From NCBI RefSeq assembly GCF_014654675.1, contig NZ_BNBC01000001.1, positions 212,129 to 276,128 on the forward strand: a stretch of DNA of 64,000 nt, read 5' to 3'. Positions 19,320-27,169 of this stretch are shown here, one piece after another; within the stretch, counting starts at the first letter, position 1, and every line of letters begins with the position of its first letter. The DNA is from Streptomyces spiralis. Lineage in GTDB: Bacteria > Actinomycetota > Actinomycetes > Streptomycetales > Streptomycetaceae. The translations under genes and the position numbers were made by a program. The notes beneath the pieces were generated by a model. That model made no database searches. It worked only from the letters and a program-made list of their open reading frames with translations, and had not been told where the DNA came from.

Positions 19320-19997
19320 GTGCCTTCCCTGTTGCTGATCGAGGACGACGACGCCATCCGGACGGCCCTGGAGCTCTCACTGACGCGCCAGGGACACCGG
19401 GTGGCCACCGCTGCCAGCGGTGAGGACGGTCTGAAGCTGTTGCGCGAGCAGCGGCCGGACCTGATCGTGCTGGACGTGATGCTGCCCGGCATCGACGGGT
19501 TCGAGGTGTGCCGGCGCATCCGGCGCACGGACCAGCTGCCGATCATTCTGCTGACCGCGCGCAGCGATGACATCGACGTGGTCGTGGGCCTGGAGTCCGG
19601 CGCCGACGACTACGTGGTCAAGCCCGTGCAGGGCCGGGTCCTGGACGCCCGGATCCGGGCCGTGCTGCGGCGCGGCGAGCGGGAGGCGAACGACTCGGCG
19701 ACCTTCGGCAGCCTCGTCATCGACCGGGCGGCCATGACGGTGACGAAGAACGGCGAGGACCTCCAGCTGACCCCGACCGAGCTCAGGCTGCTCCTGGAGC
19801 TGAGCCGGCGGCCCGGTCAGGCACTGTCGCGGCAGCAGCTGCTGCGGCTGGTGTGGGAGCACGACTACCTCGGTGACTCGCGGCTCGTGGACGCCTGTGT
19901 GCAGCGGCTGCGGGCCAAGGTCGAGGACGTGCCGTCCTCCCCGACCCTGATCCGTACCGTGCGCGGAGTCGGTTACCGCCTGGACGCGCCTCAGTGA
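19320..19997 (+). CDS. afsQ1: Two-component response regulator AfsQ1
   Basis: A 225-residue OmpR/PhoB-type regulator with the same length as S. coelicolor AfsQ1 and almost the same sequence. The receiver has the acidic pocket IEDDD, the phosphoacceptor Asp52 in VLDVMLPG, and the switch Lys in DDYVVKP. The C-terminal winged helix ends TLIRTVRGVGYRLD. Start GTG 19320 gives the family N-terminus VPSLLLIEDD. The stop overlaps the start of afsQ2 by four bases (GTGA), so translation is coupled. Confidence 0.95.
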   Translation: MPSLLLIEDDDAIRTALELSLTRQGHRVATAASGEDGLKLLREQRPDLIVLDVMLPGIDGFEVCRRIRRTDQLPIILLTARSDDIDVVVGLESGADDYVVKPVQGRVLDARIRAVLRRGEREANDSATFGSLVIDRAAMTVTKNGEDLQLTPTELRLLLELSRRPGQALSRQQLLRLVWEHDYLGDSRLVDACVQRLRAKVEDVPSSPTLIRTVRGVGYRLDAPQ

Positions 19998-21637
19998 CGG
20001 ATCGGCAAGGGGGGCTCCGCGGCTGGACCGCGGGCCGTAAGGGGACTCTGTCCCGGCTGCGGTTCACCAGTCTGCGTCTGCGGCTGGTCGTCGTCTTCGC
20101 GCTGGTGGCGCTGACCGCCGCCGTGTCCGCGTCCGGGATCGCGTACTGGCTCAACCGCGAGGCGGTGCTGACCCGTACGCAGGACGCGGTGCTGCGCGAC
20201 TTCCAGCAGGAGATGCAGAACCGCGCGGGTGCCCTGCCGGTGCATCCCACGCAGGACCAGTTGCAGCGCACGGCCGGCCAGATGGCGGGCAGCAGCCAGC
20301 GGTTCAGTGTGCTGCTGGCCGGCCAGGACGCGGGCGGCCGGGCGGTGTACGGCAACTCCGGCGGACTGAGCGGCTTCTCCCTCGAAGACGTGCCCGTCTC
20401 GCTGCGCACGGCGGTGAACAAACAGCAGAAGCTCTCCTCGGCCAACAAGGCGCCGTACCACCTGTACTGGCAGCGGATCACCGAACACGGCACGCCCTAT
20501 CTGGTGGCGGGGACGAAGGTGATCGGCGGCGGCCCGACCGGTTACATGCTCAAGTCGCTGGAGCCGGAGGCGAAGGATCTGAACTCGCTGGCGTGGTCGC
20601 TGGGCATCGCCACCGCGCTGGCCCTGGTGGGGGCCGCGCTGCTGGCGCAGGCCGCCGCCACGACCGTGCTGAAGCCGGTGCACCGCCTGGGGGTGGCCGC
20701 GCGCCGGCTCGGCGAGGGCAAGCTGGACACCCGGCTCAGGGTCTCCGGCACGGACGAACTCGCCGATCTCTCCCGGACGTTCAACAACGCCGCCGAGGCG
20801 CTGGAGAAGCGGGTGGCCGACATGGCCGCGCGCGACGAGTCCTCCCGCCGTTTCGTGGCGGACATGAGCCATGAGCTGCGTACACCGCTGACCGCGATCA
20901 CCGCCGTGACGGAGGTGCTCGAGGAGGAGCTGGACTCCGAGAGCGGCGGCATCGACCCGATGATCGAGCCCGCCGTACGGCTCGTGGTCAGCGAGACCCG
21001 GCGGCTGAACGACCTGGTCGAGAACCTGATGGAGGTCACCCGCTTCGACGCGGGCACGGCCCGGCTGGTCCTGGACGACGTCGACGTCGCCGACCAGATC
21101 ACCGCCTGTATCGACGCCCGCGCCTGGCTGGACGCGGTGGAGCTGGACGCCGAGCGCGGCATCCACGCCCGCCTGGACCCGCGCCGCCTGGACGTCATCC
21201 TCGCCAACCTCATCGGCAACGCCCTCAAGCACGGAGGTTCGCCGGTGCGGGTGTCGGTGCGGGAGGCGGACGACGAGGTGGTGATCCAGGTGCGCGACCA
21301 CGGTCCCGGCATCCCGGAGGACGTCCTCCCCCACGTCTTCGACCGCTTCTACAAGGCGAGTGCCTCCCGGCCGCGCTCCGAGGGCAGCGGCCTGGGCCTG
21401 TCCATCGCCCTGAACAACGCCCACATCCACGGCGGCGACATCACCGCCGCCAACTCGCCCGACGGCGGCGCCGTGTTCACGCTGCGGCTGCCCCGGGACG
21501 CCTCCGCGCTCGCCGCGGAGACGACGGAGGGCGACGGGAACGGCACGGGCCAGGGTCAGGGCCAGGGCCAGGGTGACGGCAAGGGCCGGGGCAAGGGCGG
21601 CAGCGGGAGCGGCGACACGGCGAAGGGGGGTGCCTGA
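19994..21637 (+). CDS. afsQ2: Sensor histidine kinase AfsQ2
   Basis: A 547-residue membrane kinase partnered with AfsQ1. Segment 1 spans ~residues 31-53 (LRLVVVFALVALTAAVSASG); an extracytoplasmic sensor domain follows to ~195; segment 2 lies near 198-220 (WSLGIATALALVGAALLAQ); then come HAMP, a HisKA box SRRFVADMSHELRTPL with His293, and an ATPase domain (N box NLIGNALKHGG, RDHGPGIPE, GSGLGLSIA). The last ~40 residues are an unusual Gly/Gln/Lys tail with repeated GQ and GK pairs, encoded by a short tandem repeat. The next gene overlaps its stop by one base. Confidence 0.94.
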   Translation: MTDRQGGLRGWTAGRKGTLSRLRFTSLRLRLVVVFALVALTAAVSASGIAYWLNREAVLTRTQDAVLRDFQQEMQNRAGALPVHPTQDQLQRTAGQMAGSSQRFSVLLAGQDAGGRAVYGNSGGLSGFSLEDVPVSLRTAVNKQQKLSSANKAPYHLYWQRITEHGTPYLVAGTKVIGGGPTGYMLKSLEPEAKDLNSLAWSLGIATALALVGAALLAQAAATTVLKPVHRLGVAARRLGEGKLDTRLRVSGTDELADLSRTFNNAAEALEKRVADMAARDESSRRFVADMSHELRTPLTAITAVTEVLEEELDSESGGIDPMIEPAVRLVVSETRRLNDLVENLMEVTRFDAGTARLVLDDVDVADQITACIDARAWLDAVELDAERGIHARLDPRRLDVILANLIGNALKHGGSPVRVSVREADDEVVIQVRDHGPGIPEDVLPHVFDRFYKASASRPRSEGSGLGLSIALNNAHIHGGDITAANSPDGGAVFTLRLPRDASALAAETTEGDGNGTGQGQGQGQGDGKGRGKGGSGSGDTAKGGA

Positions 21638-22278
21638 TGACGGCACACGACAGACCACAGGGACGCCGGGGACGACGGGTGTCCGCACGCCGGTGCCTGC
21701 CGGCGCTCGCCCTGCTGCTTCTCGCCGGGTGCGGGATCCGTCCCACCCAGGTGCCCACCGACTTCGGCGCCGCGCCCTCGCGGGTGCCGTGCTCGCTGCC
21801 CGGACCCGACCTGACCACGCAGACCTCGCGCGGGGTGCCCGTGCAGGTGTTCCTGCTGTGCGGCTCGTCGCTGGTGGCCGTGGACCGCGTGGTGCGGGTG
21901 CCGGAGGGCACGGCGGACGCGCGACGGCGTGTGATCGTCGCGCAGGGGCTGCTGGACCAGCTCGCCGCCTCGCCGTCGGCCGGCGAGAAGGCGGCCGGGT
22001 ACGCCACGCACGTCCCACGCGGCCTGACCGTGACCGGGCCGCGCCCCAAGGACCCGGAGGACACGCTCCGGCTGAGCAAGGCCCCGGCCGGCCTGAATCC
22101 GTACGCCCTCGCGCAGATCGTGTGCACGCTGTCCGACTCGGCCGCCGCCGAGGGGGACGGCTCGGTGGTGCTCGGCGGCCCCGACGACGCCCGGCTGCGC
22201 CGCTACGCGTGCACCGACGGCCTCCGTGCCCACCCCGGCACGACGAAGCCGTCGTCGACGGAGGCCGTGGACGGCTGA
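21637..22278 (+). CDS. Lipoprotein of the afsQ operon
   Basis: A 213-residue lipoprotein. Basic N-terminus, hydrophobic LPALALLLL and lipobox LLAGC. The mature part has six further Cys-poor strands with RVPCSLPGPD, VQVFLLCGSSLVAVDRVV and GLLDQLAASPSAGEKAAGYATHVP, a pattern near the GerMN-type lipoproteins of the MtrB-LpqB kind. The start overlaps the afsQ2 stop (TGATG), so it belongs to the same operon, as in S. coelicolor. A role as accessory sensor or modulator of AfsQ2 is an inference from operon position. Confidence 0.82.
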   Translation: MTAHDRPQGRRGRRVSARRCLPALALLLLAGCGIRPTQVPTDFGAAPSRVPCSLPGPDLTTQTSRGVPVQVFLLCGSSLVAVDRVVRVPEGTADARRRVIVAQGLLDQLAASPSAGEKAAGYATHVPRGLTVTGPRPKDPEDTLRLSKAPAGLNPYALAQIVCTLSDSAAAEGDGSVVLGGPDDARLRRYACTDGLRAHPGTTKPSSTEAVDG

Positions 22279-22387
22279 GGCAGGGCGCCTCACGGACCTC
22301 ACGACACTCCGGATCTCGCGGCATCACGGCATCCCGGCTCCACCGGAACGCGGGGCACCCGACGAGGCGAGTGAGCCGAAGGGGCGC

Positions 22388-22455
22388 GCCTGTGCCGAGT
22401 GGGTGAACGCGCGGAGGCCCGAAGGGTCGAGCACGATCACCCACTCGGCACAGGC
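22388..22455. repeat. Perfect 19-bp inverted repeat with 30-base loop
   Basis: Arm GCCTGTGCCGAGTGGGTGA at 22388-22406 and its exact complement at 22437-22455. There is no gene in this 255-base gap between the afsQ lipoprotein and VanZ. It may terminate the afsQ transcript, but the long loop and the length of the arms are unlike the other terminators in the window. Confidence 0.85.
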
Positions 22456-22533
22456 TTCTGCGCCCCGGAGGCGAACCGAGCCACAAAAAGGCCGCGCGGA
22501 ACCGATCGGGGCGATAGGCGCGTCTTGGGGGGC

Positions 22534-23115
22534 GTGCAGCGTCAAGGCTCCATCGGCGGCAGCGCCGCGATACGCGTCCGCGTGACAGCAGGTGTCCTCC
22601 TCGTCGCCCATCTCGCGCTCGTCGCCTGGCTGATGCTGCGTCCGCTGAACGTCCCGTGGGTGATGCCGGCCAATCTGCGGCCCCTCGCCGGCGTCCGCGC
22701 CGATCTGGCGCTGGGCTGGCCCGAGGCGGCCCGGCGCATCGGTGAGGACCTGGGGCTGCTGGCCCCGCTGGGTGTGCTGCTGCCGCTGGCGGGCGGCAGG
22801 CTGCGCCCCTCCCCGCTCGCGTCCCTGGCCCGTACGGTGGCGGCGGGCGCCCTGATATCCGTGGGCATCGCGCTGTTGCAGACAGGCGTACCCGGACGTG
22901 TCGTGGACGTCGACACGCTGCTGCTGAACACCCTGGGCGTGGCCCTCGCCCATCTCGCCGTCGTCCCGGCTCTCCGCTCCCGCCTGCGCCGCAGGGCCGA
23001 GCGCCTGGAGGTTTCGCAGGGACGGCAGGAGGAGCCGGCTCAGGGTCGTACCCCGACGATTCCCAGGGTCGGGATCGCCCCGTGGAGCGACGCTTTGCCC
23101 CCTTCGTCTCCGTAG
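22534..23115 (+). CDS. VanZ-family membrane protein
   Basis: A ~193-residue protein with four hydrophobic segments (RVTAGVLLVAHLALVAWLMLRP; IGEDLGLLAPLGVLLPLAGG; TVAAGALISVGIALLQ; DTLLLNTLGVALAHLAVV). The last two hold the VanZ signature E/Q...GR..DVDDxLxNTxG, here QTGVPGRVVDVDTLLLNTLG. The C-terminal ~45 residues are basic and hydrophilic. VanZ proteins give low-level teicoplanin resistance in enterococci, but most bacterial members are of unknown role. GTG 22534 is used; GTG 22582, right before the first membrane segment, is an alternative. Confidence 0.75.
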   Translation: MQRQGSIGGSAAIRVRVTAGVLLVAHLALVAWLMLRPLNVPWVMPANLRPLAGVRADLALGWPEAARRIGEDLGLLAPLGVLLPLAGGRLRPSPLASLARTVAAGALISVGIALLQTGVPGRVVDVDTLLLNTLGVALAHLAVVPALRSRLRRRAERLEVSQGRQEEPAQGRTPTIPRVGIAPWSDALPPSSP

Positions 23116-23181
23116 CGTGGATGTCAGACGGGGCGCCGACGGGGAGCCCCCGCACCACCGACAGCCCACGGAGGCAGACAG

Positions 23182-23388
23182 ATGAACGCCGCCCTTGCCC
23201 GCCCCACGAACGGCCGCATGATCGGCGGAGTGTGCGCCGCGCTGGCTCGGCGCTTCGGCACCTCCGCGACGACGATGCGGGTGATCTTCCTGCTGTCCTG
23301 TCTGCTGCCGGGCCCGCAGTTCCTGGTCTACCTCGCGCTGTGGATCCTGCTGCCCTCGGAGGACAAGGCCGCCCGCACGGCCTGGTAG
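23182..23388 (+). CDS. PspC-domain membrane protein
   Basis: A 68-residue protein consisting of a single PspC domain: ARPTNGRMIGGVCAALARRFGTSATTMRVIFLLSCLLPGPQFLVYLALWILLP. The amphipathic helix with GGVCAALA and the membrane span near residues 35-58 match small actinobacterial PspC proteins. In other bacteria PspC takes part in the envelope stress response; its partner here is unknown. A GGAGGCAGACAG ribosome site lies before the ATG. Confidence 0.85.
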   Translation: MNAALARPTNGRMIGGVCAALARRFGTSATTMRVIFLLSCLLPGPQFLVYLALWILLPSEDKAARTAW

Positions 23389-23419
23389 CCGCACCCGCCC
23401 GGACATCGCCGGAACAGAC

Positions 23420-23462
23420 GCCGCCGGGGCGCACCCTGAAGCAAGGGGTGCGCCCCGGCGGC
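23420..23462. terminator. Strong hairpin terminator after the PspC gene
   Basis: GCCGCCGGGGCGCACCC pairs perfectly (17 bp) with GGGTGCGCCCCGGCGGC around a nine-base loop. It lies between convergent genes. Confidence 0.88.
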
Positions 23463-23518
23463 ATGTCGGCGTCGGTGCTGTGTGCTGCGGTGCGTTGCGA
23501 TGCGGTGGTGTGCGGTGC

Positions 23519-23872
23519 TCAGCCCACGGGGAGGCCGTTGACCGGCAGGCCGTGCGTGGGCAGGCCCTGGACGGGCAGTCCGCCGAGCAGTCCGGCGACC
23601 GGCTTGGTGGGGCCGTGCTCGAGCATGCTCTGGGCCACCGGCTGCGCGGCGGCGAGCCCCCTCTCCAGCGTGGGCTTGGCCTGGTTCAGCGCCGGACCGG
23701 CCCCCGGCAGCATGTTGGTGACGTTCTCCGTCGGGAGCGCCTGGCTGACGGTGCCCAGCGCCTGGCCGGCGGCCGGCGCGGCCGGTGCGGCGTTCGCGGC
23801 GCCCGCACCTGCGGCGGCGAATGCGGCGCCGAGGGCGGCGACACCGAGGGTCTTGGCGGCAGACTGCTTCAT
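23519..23872 (-). CDS. Small secreted protein with C-terminal GLP repeats
   Basis: A 117-residue protein with a clear signal peptide (MKQSAAKTLGVAALGAAFAAAGAGAANA, likely cut after ANA). The mature chain is Ala/Pro/Leu-rich. It closes with short tandem units GLLGGLPVQGLPTHGLPVNGLPVG. There are no Cys and no known domain. ATG 23872 is preceded by AAGGACG. The Gly-Leu-Pro units may form an extended surface segment. It resembles the 135-residue secreted protein at 17 kb in composition but not in detail. Confidence 0.75.
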   Translation of the reverse strand: MKQSAAKTLGVAALGAAFAAAGAGAANAAPAAPAAGQALGTVSQALPTENVTNMLPGAGPALNQAKPTLERGLAAAQPVAQSMLEHGPTKPVAGLLGGLPVQGLPTHGLPVNGLPVG

Positions 23873-24010
23873 GAAAATGCGTCCTTGACTGGAAGACGGG
23901 GAACTGAGCGGTCCACGACCGTAAACACGCCGGGCCACCCGCCGCAAACAGCGAAATGCGGACGGCTTGTGAAAGCCGTCCGCACCCGTTCCTCGTCCGA
24001 TGTGCCGCTT

Positions 24011-25174
24011 TCAGTCCTCCGAGGGCACAGAAGCCCTGGTGGAGGCGGTTTGGCTAAACAGCCATTCGGATTTCAGCGCCGCGTATCCGGGCTTGATCAC
24101 GTCATTGATCATGGCCAGTCGTTCATCGAAAGGAATGAACGCTGATTTCATCGCATTGACGGAGAACCACTGCATGTCGTCGAGCGTGTAACCGAATGCC
24201 TCGACCAGGTGCTCGAACTCCCGGCTCATGCTGGTGTGGGACATGAGCCGGTTGTCCGTGTTGACCGTGGCACGGAAGTGCAGGCGGCGCAGCAGCCCGA
24301 TGGGGTGCTCGGCGTAGGAGGTGGCCGCACCGGTCTGGAGGTTGGAGCTCGGGCACAGCTCCAGGGGGATGCGCTTGTCGCGGACGTAGGAGGCGAGCCG
24401 TCCGAGGGTGACGGTGCCGTCCTCGTGGACATGGATGTCGTCGATGATGCGCACCCCGTGCCCGAGCCGGTCGGCGCCGCACCACTGGAGGGCCTGCCAG
24501 ATGGAGGGCAGGCCGAAGGCCTCGCCGGCGTGGATGGTGAAGTGGTTGTTCTCCCGCTTCAGGTACTCGAAGGCGTCCAGGTGCCGGGTGGGCGGGTAAC
24601 CGGCCTCGGCGCCGGCGATGTCGAAGCCGACGACGCCGAAGTCGCGGTAGCGGTTGGCGAGTTCGGCGATCTCCAGGGCGCGTGCGGCGTGCCGCATGGC
24701 GGTGAGCAGGGCGCCGATCCGGATGCGCCGGCCGTCGGCGAGGGCGAGCCGCTCGCCCTCCCGGAACCCTTCGTTGACGGCCTCGACGACCTCCTCCAGG
24801 GTCAGTCCGCCCTCCAGGTGCTGCTCGGGGGCGTAGCGCACCTCGGCGTAGACGACGCCGTCCTCGGCGAGGTCCTGGGCGCACTCGCGGGCGACGCGGA
24901 CGAGCGCGTCCCGGGTCTGCATCACGCCGACGGTGTGGGAGAAGGTCTCCAGGTACCGCTCCAGCGAGCCGGAGTCGGCGGCCTCGCGGAACCACAGGCC
25001 GAGCTTCTCCGGGTCGGTGTCGGGGAGTTGGGAGTAGCCCGAGGCGCGGGCGAGGTCGACGACGGTGCCCGGGCGGAGTCCGCCGTCGAGGTGGTCGTGC
25101 AGCAGAACCTTGGGCGCCCGGCGGATCTGGTCCGTGCTCGGGGTGTTCCCCAGGTGGGCAGTCTGGCTCGTCAT
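24011..25174 (-). CDS. add: Adenosine deaminase
   Basis: A 387-residue enzyme of the adenosine deaminase family, which converts (deoxy)adenosine to (deoxy)inosine. Zinc and catalytic motifs are [12 protein letters not shown] (two His), [10 protein letters not shown] (His and Glu), LGHGVRI (His) and [10 protein letters not shown] (Asp pair). The HDHLDGG form, with HLD where most ADAs have HLDG after HxH, fits the Streptomyces group. The ATG lacks a Shine-Dalgarno sequence. TAGAGT on the minus strand (25181-25186) ends exactly six bases before it, and the palindrome CTACGCGCGTAG lies four bases further upstream. The product feeds the PNP at 9.9 kb. Confidence 0.93.
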   Translation of the reverse strand: MTSQTAHLGNTPSTDQIRRAPKVLLHDHLDGGLRPGTVVDLARASGYSQLPDTDPEKLGLWFREAADSGSLERYLETFSHTVGVMQTRDALVRVARECAQDLAEDGVVYAEVRYAPEQHLEGGLTLEEVVEAVNEGFREGERLALADGRRIRIGALLTAMRHAARALEIAELANRYRDFGVVGFDIAGAEAGYPPTRHLDAFEYLKRENNHFTIHAGEAFGLPSIWQALQWCGADRLGHGVRIIDDIHVHEDGTVTLGRLASYVRDKRIPLELCPSSNLQTGAATSYAEHPIGLLRRLHFRATVNTDNRLMSHTSMSREFEHLVEAFGYTLDDMQWFSVNAMKSAFIPFDERLAMINDVIKPGYAALKSEWLFSQTASTRASVPSED

Positions 25175-25190
25175 TTCCGCACTCTAACGC

Positions 25191-25202
25191 CTACGCGCGT
25201 AG
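25191..25202. promoter_or_regulatory. CTACGCGCGTAG palindrome, operator candidate for add
   Basis: A perfect palindrome 17 bases upstream of the add start codon, four bases from the probable -10 hexamer TAGAGT (minus strand). Confidence 0.75.
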
Positions 25203-25326
25203 AAATCCGTCCGTTCCGGGAGCGTGCGGCAGATGGCCGGTTTCCCGCCCTGTACACATCCGTTGATACGTAACGGTGACCGCACGGACGGGTGGCGTAG
25301 ACCGGTGCTTCTGACACTGTTCTGTC

Positions 25327-26088
25327 ATGGCACAGCAAGCGACGCCGGTCCGTGCGGCCCGGCTGGGGAGGACGCTCGGCCCGGAGCCGACGGCGGTGAG
25401 CGGAGCGGTGCTGCTGCTCCCGGGCGGCCGGGAGGTCTCCGGGCGCAGGCCCTCTCCGGTGCTGGCGGCCGCCTCCATGCGTGCCCTCGGGCGCCGGCTG
25501 GCCCGCGCCGCCCGCGACGAGGGCCTGGCCACGCACGTGGTGCACTACCGCTACCGCGGCTGGAACGGCAGCGAGGCGCATCTCGCCCGCGACGCCACAT
25601 GGGCGGTCGAGGAGGTCGTACGGCGCTACGGCGACGTCCCGGTGTGCCTGGCCGGACTCGACATGGGCGGCCGGGCGGCGCTGCACGCGGGCGGGCACGA
25701 GGCCGTCGAGGCGGTGGTGGCGATCGCCCCCTGGCTGCCCGAGGAGGACGTGGCCGCCTCCCCCGAACCGGTGAAGCAGCTCGTCGGGCGCCGGGTGCTG
25801 ATCGTGCACGGCACCAACGACGAGCGGAGCGATCCCGAGCTGTCCTTCCGGTTCGCGACGCGGGCGAAGAAGGCGAACCGGGACGTGTGCCGGTTCGAGG
25901 TGCACGCCGACGGGCACGGCTTGCGCCAGTACCGCGACGAGGTCACCGCGCTGGCCACCGACTTCATCATGGGCACCCTGTTCGGGCGGCCCTTCTCACG
26001 GCCCGTGCAGGACGCCCTGGCCGCACCCCCGCCGCTGGGGCTGCGGATGCCGCTGGCGGCGGGGTTCGGCAGGACACTGCGGCACTGA
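25327..26088 (+). CDS. Alpha/beta-hydrolase-fold protein with Asp at the nucleophile position
   Basis: A 253-residue alpha/beta hydrolase. GAVLLLPGGREVSG forms the oxyanion-loop strand. The nucleophile elbow, normally G-x-S-x-G, reads GLDMGG, with Asp112 in place of Ser. RRVLIVHGTNDERSDP gives the acid and ADGHGLRQY the catalytic His. The N-terminal ~30 residues are an extra basic stretch. It is close to dienelactone-hydrolase-like proteins. An Asp nucleophile is found in haloalkane dehalogenases and epoxide hydrolases, but their other motifs are not evident here. The substrate is unknown. Confidence 0.78.
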   Translation: MAQQATPVRAARLGRTLGPEPTAVSGAVLLLPGGREVSGRRPSPVLAAASMRALGRRLARAARDEGLATHVVHYRYRGWNGSEAHLARDATWAVEEVVRRYGDVPVCLAGLDMGGRAALHAGGHEAVEAVVAIAPWLPEEDVAASPEPVKQLVGRRVLIVHGTNDERSDPELSFRFATRAKKANRDVCRFEVHADGHGLRQYRDEVTALATDFIMGTLFGRPFSRPVQDALAAPPPLGLRMPLAAGFGRTLRH

Positions 26089-26093
26089 ACGCC

Positions 26094-26141
26094 GTGACGG
26101 CGTGACGGCGTCACGGCGTCACGGCGTCACGGCGTCACGGC
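26094..26141. repeat. Tandem 8-bp repeat (six units) between convergent genes
   Basis: Two copies of GTGACGGC followed by four of GTCACGGC, with no spacing. Because the two forms are near complements the array can fold on itself. Its right end contains the stop codon of the LysR-type gene. Confidence 0.85.
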
Positions 26142-27106
26142 AGCAGCCTGCCGCGCCGGGACAGCAGGAACTGCTTGAACGCTGCCACCGGGGGCGTGTC
26201 CGGGTGGCCCTCCAGCCAGGCGACGCCGATCTCCCGTACCGCGCGCGGGGCCGTGACCGTCAGTTCGGCCACCCCGGGCCGGGGGACGGGCGGCGGGGGC
26301 AGCAGGGCCACGCCGAGCCCGGCGGCGACCAGGCCCCGCAGGGTCTCCGTCTCCTCGCCCTCGAAGGCCACCCTCGGTTTGAAGCCGGCCTCGCGGCACA
26401 GGGCGTCGGTGATGCGGCGCAGTCCGTAGCCGGGCTCGAGGGTCACGAAGACCTCCTCGGCGGCCTCGGCGAGACGGACGCGGCGGCGGGTGGCGAGCCG
26501 GTGGTCGGCGGGGACGACCAGCCGCAGCTTCTGCTCGTCGAGGCGGCGGGCGACGAGGTCGGGGGCGTCCGGCACGGGTGAGGTCAGGCAGAGGTCCAGC
26601 TCACCCGCGCGCAGCCGTTCCAGCATGGCCTCGCCGTAGTTCTGGACGAGGCTGAAGCGGACGCGGGGGTGGTCGGCGCGGAAGGCGTGGATCAGTCCGG
26701 GCACGGTCTCGGCGCCCATGGTGTGCAGGAAGCCGAAGGCGACCTTGCCGGTGGCCGGGTCGGCGTCGGCGCGCACCTCCTCGGCGGCGCGTTCGATCTC
26801 GGCGAGGGCCCGTTCGACGGAGGAGAGGAAGGTGCGGCCGGCGGGCGTCAGGGACACCGTACGGCCGTGCCGGGCGAACAGGTCGACGCCGAGGTCCTGC
26901 TCCAGGCGGACCATGGCGCGCGAGAGGGTGGACTGCGGGACCTGCATCTCCTGCGCGGCGCGCGTGACGTGCTCGGTGCGGGCGACGCCGGCGAAGTGGG
27001 CGAGACGGGGCGCGAGCAGGCGCGCGATCTCCTCGGTGTTCTTTTCGATGTCTTCTGTGTCACCGGACGGTGACAGCCGACCTTGTGACCTCTGCTGATG
27101 CGCCAT
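26135..27106 (-). CDS. LysR-type transcriptional regulator
   Basis: A 323-residue LTTR. The HTH is at residues ~33-92 (LAPRLAHFAGVARTEHVTRAAQEMQVPQSTLSRAMVRLEQDLGVDLFARHGRTVSLTPAG), and an effector-binding domain runs to the end (VAFGFLHTMGAETVPGLIHAF, LDLCLTSPVP). About 30 hydrophilic residues precede the HTH. It is divergent from the MFS exporter with 63 bases between the starts, the classical layout for a LysR regulator of an adjacent transporter. The ATG at 27106 was chosen because in-frame sequence further upstream would enter the MFS promoter. The effector is unknown. Confidence 0.9.
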   Translation of the reverse strand: MAHQQRSQGRLSPSGDTEDIEKNTEEIARLLAPRLAHFAGVARTEHVTRAAQEMQVPQSTLSRAMVRLEQDLGVDLFARHGRTVSLTPAGRTFLSSVERALAEIERAAEEVRADADPATGKVAFGFLHTMGAETVPGLIHAFRADHPRVRFSLVQNYGEAMLERLRAGELDLCLTSPVPDAPDLVARRLDEQKLRLVVPADHRLATRRRVRLAEAAEEVFVTLEPGYGLRRITDALCREAGFKPRVAFEGEETETLRGLVAAGLGVALLPPPPVPRPGVAELTVTAPRAVREIGVAWLEGHPDTPPVAAFKQFLLSRRGRLLP

Positions 27107-27169
27107 GGGAACGATTATGGCCATTCCATGCATTGGACGGATGAGGGTCGGGGTTCCTACGGTCGAAGC

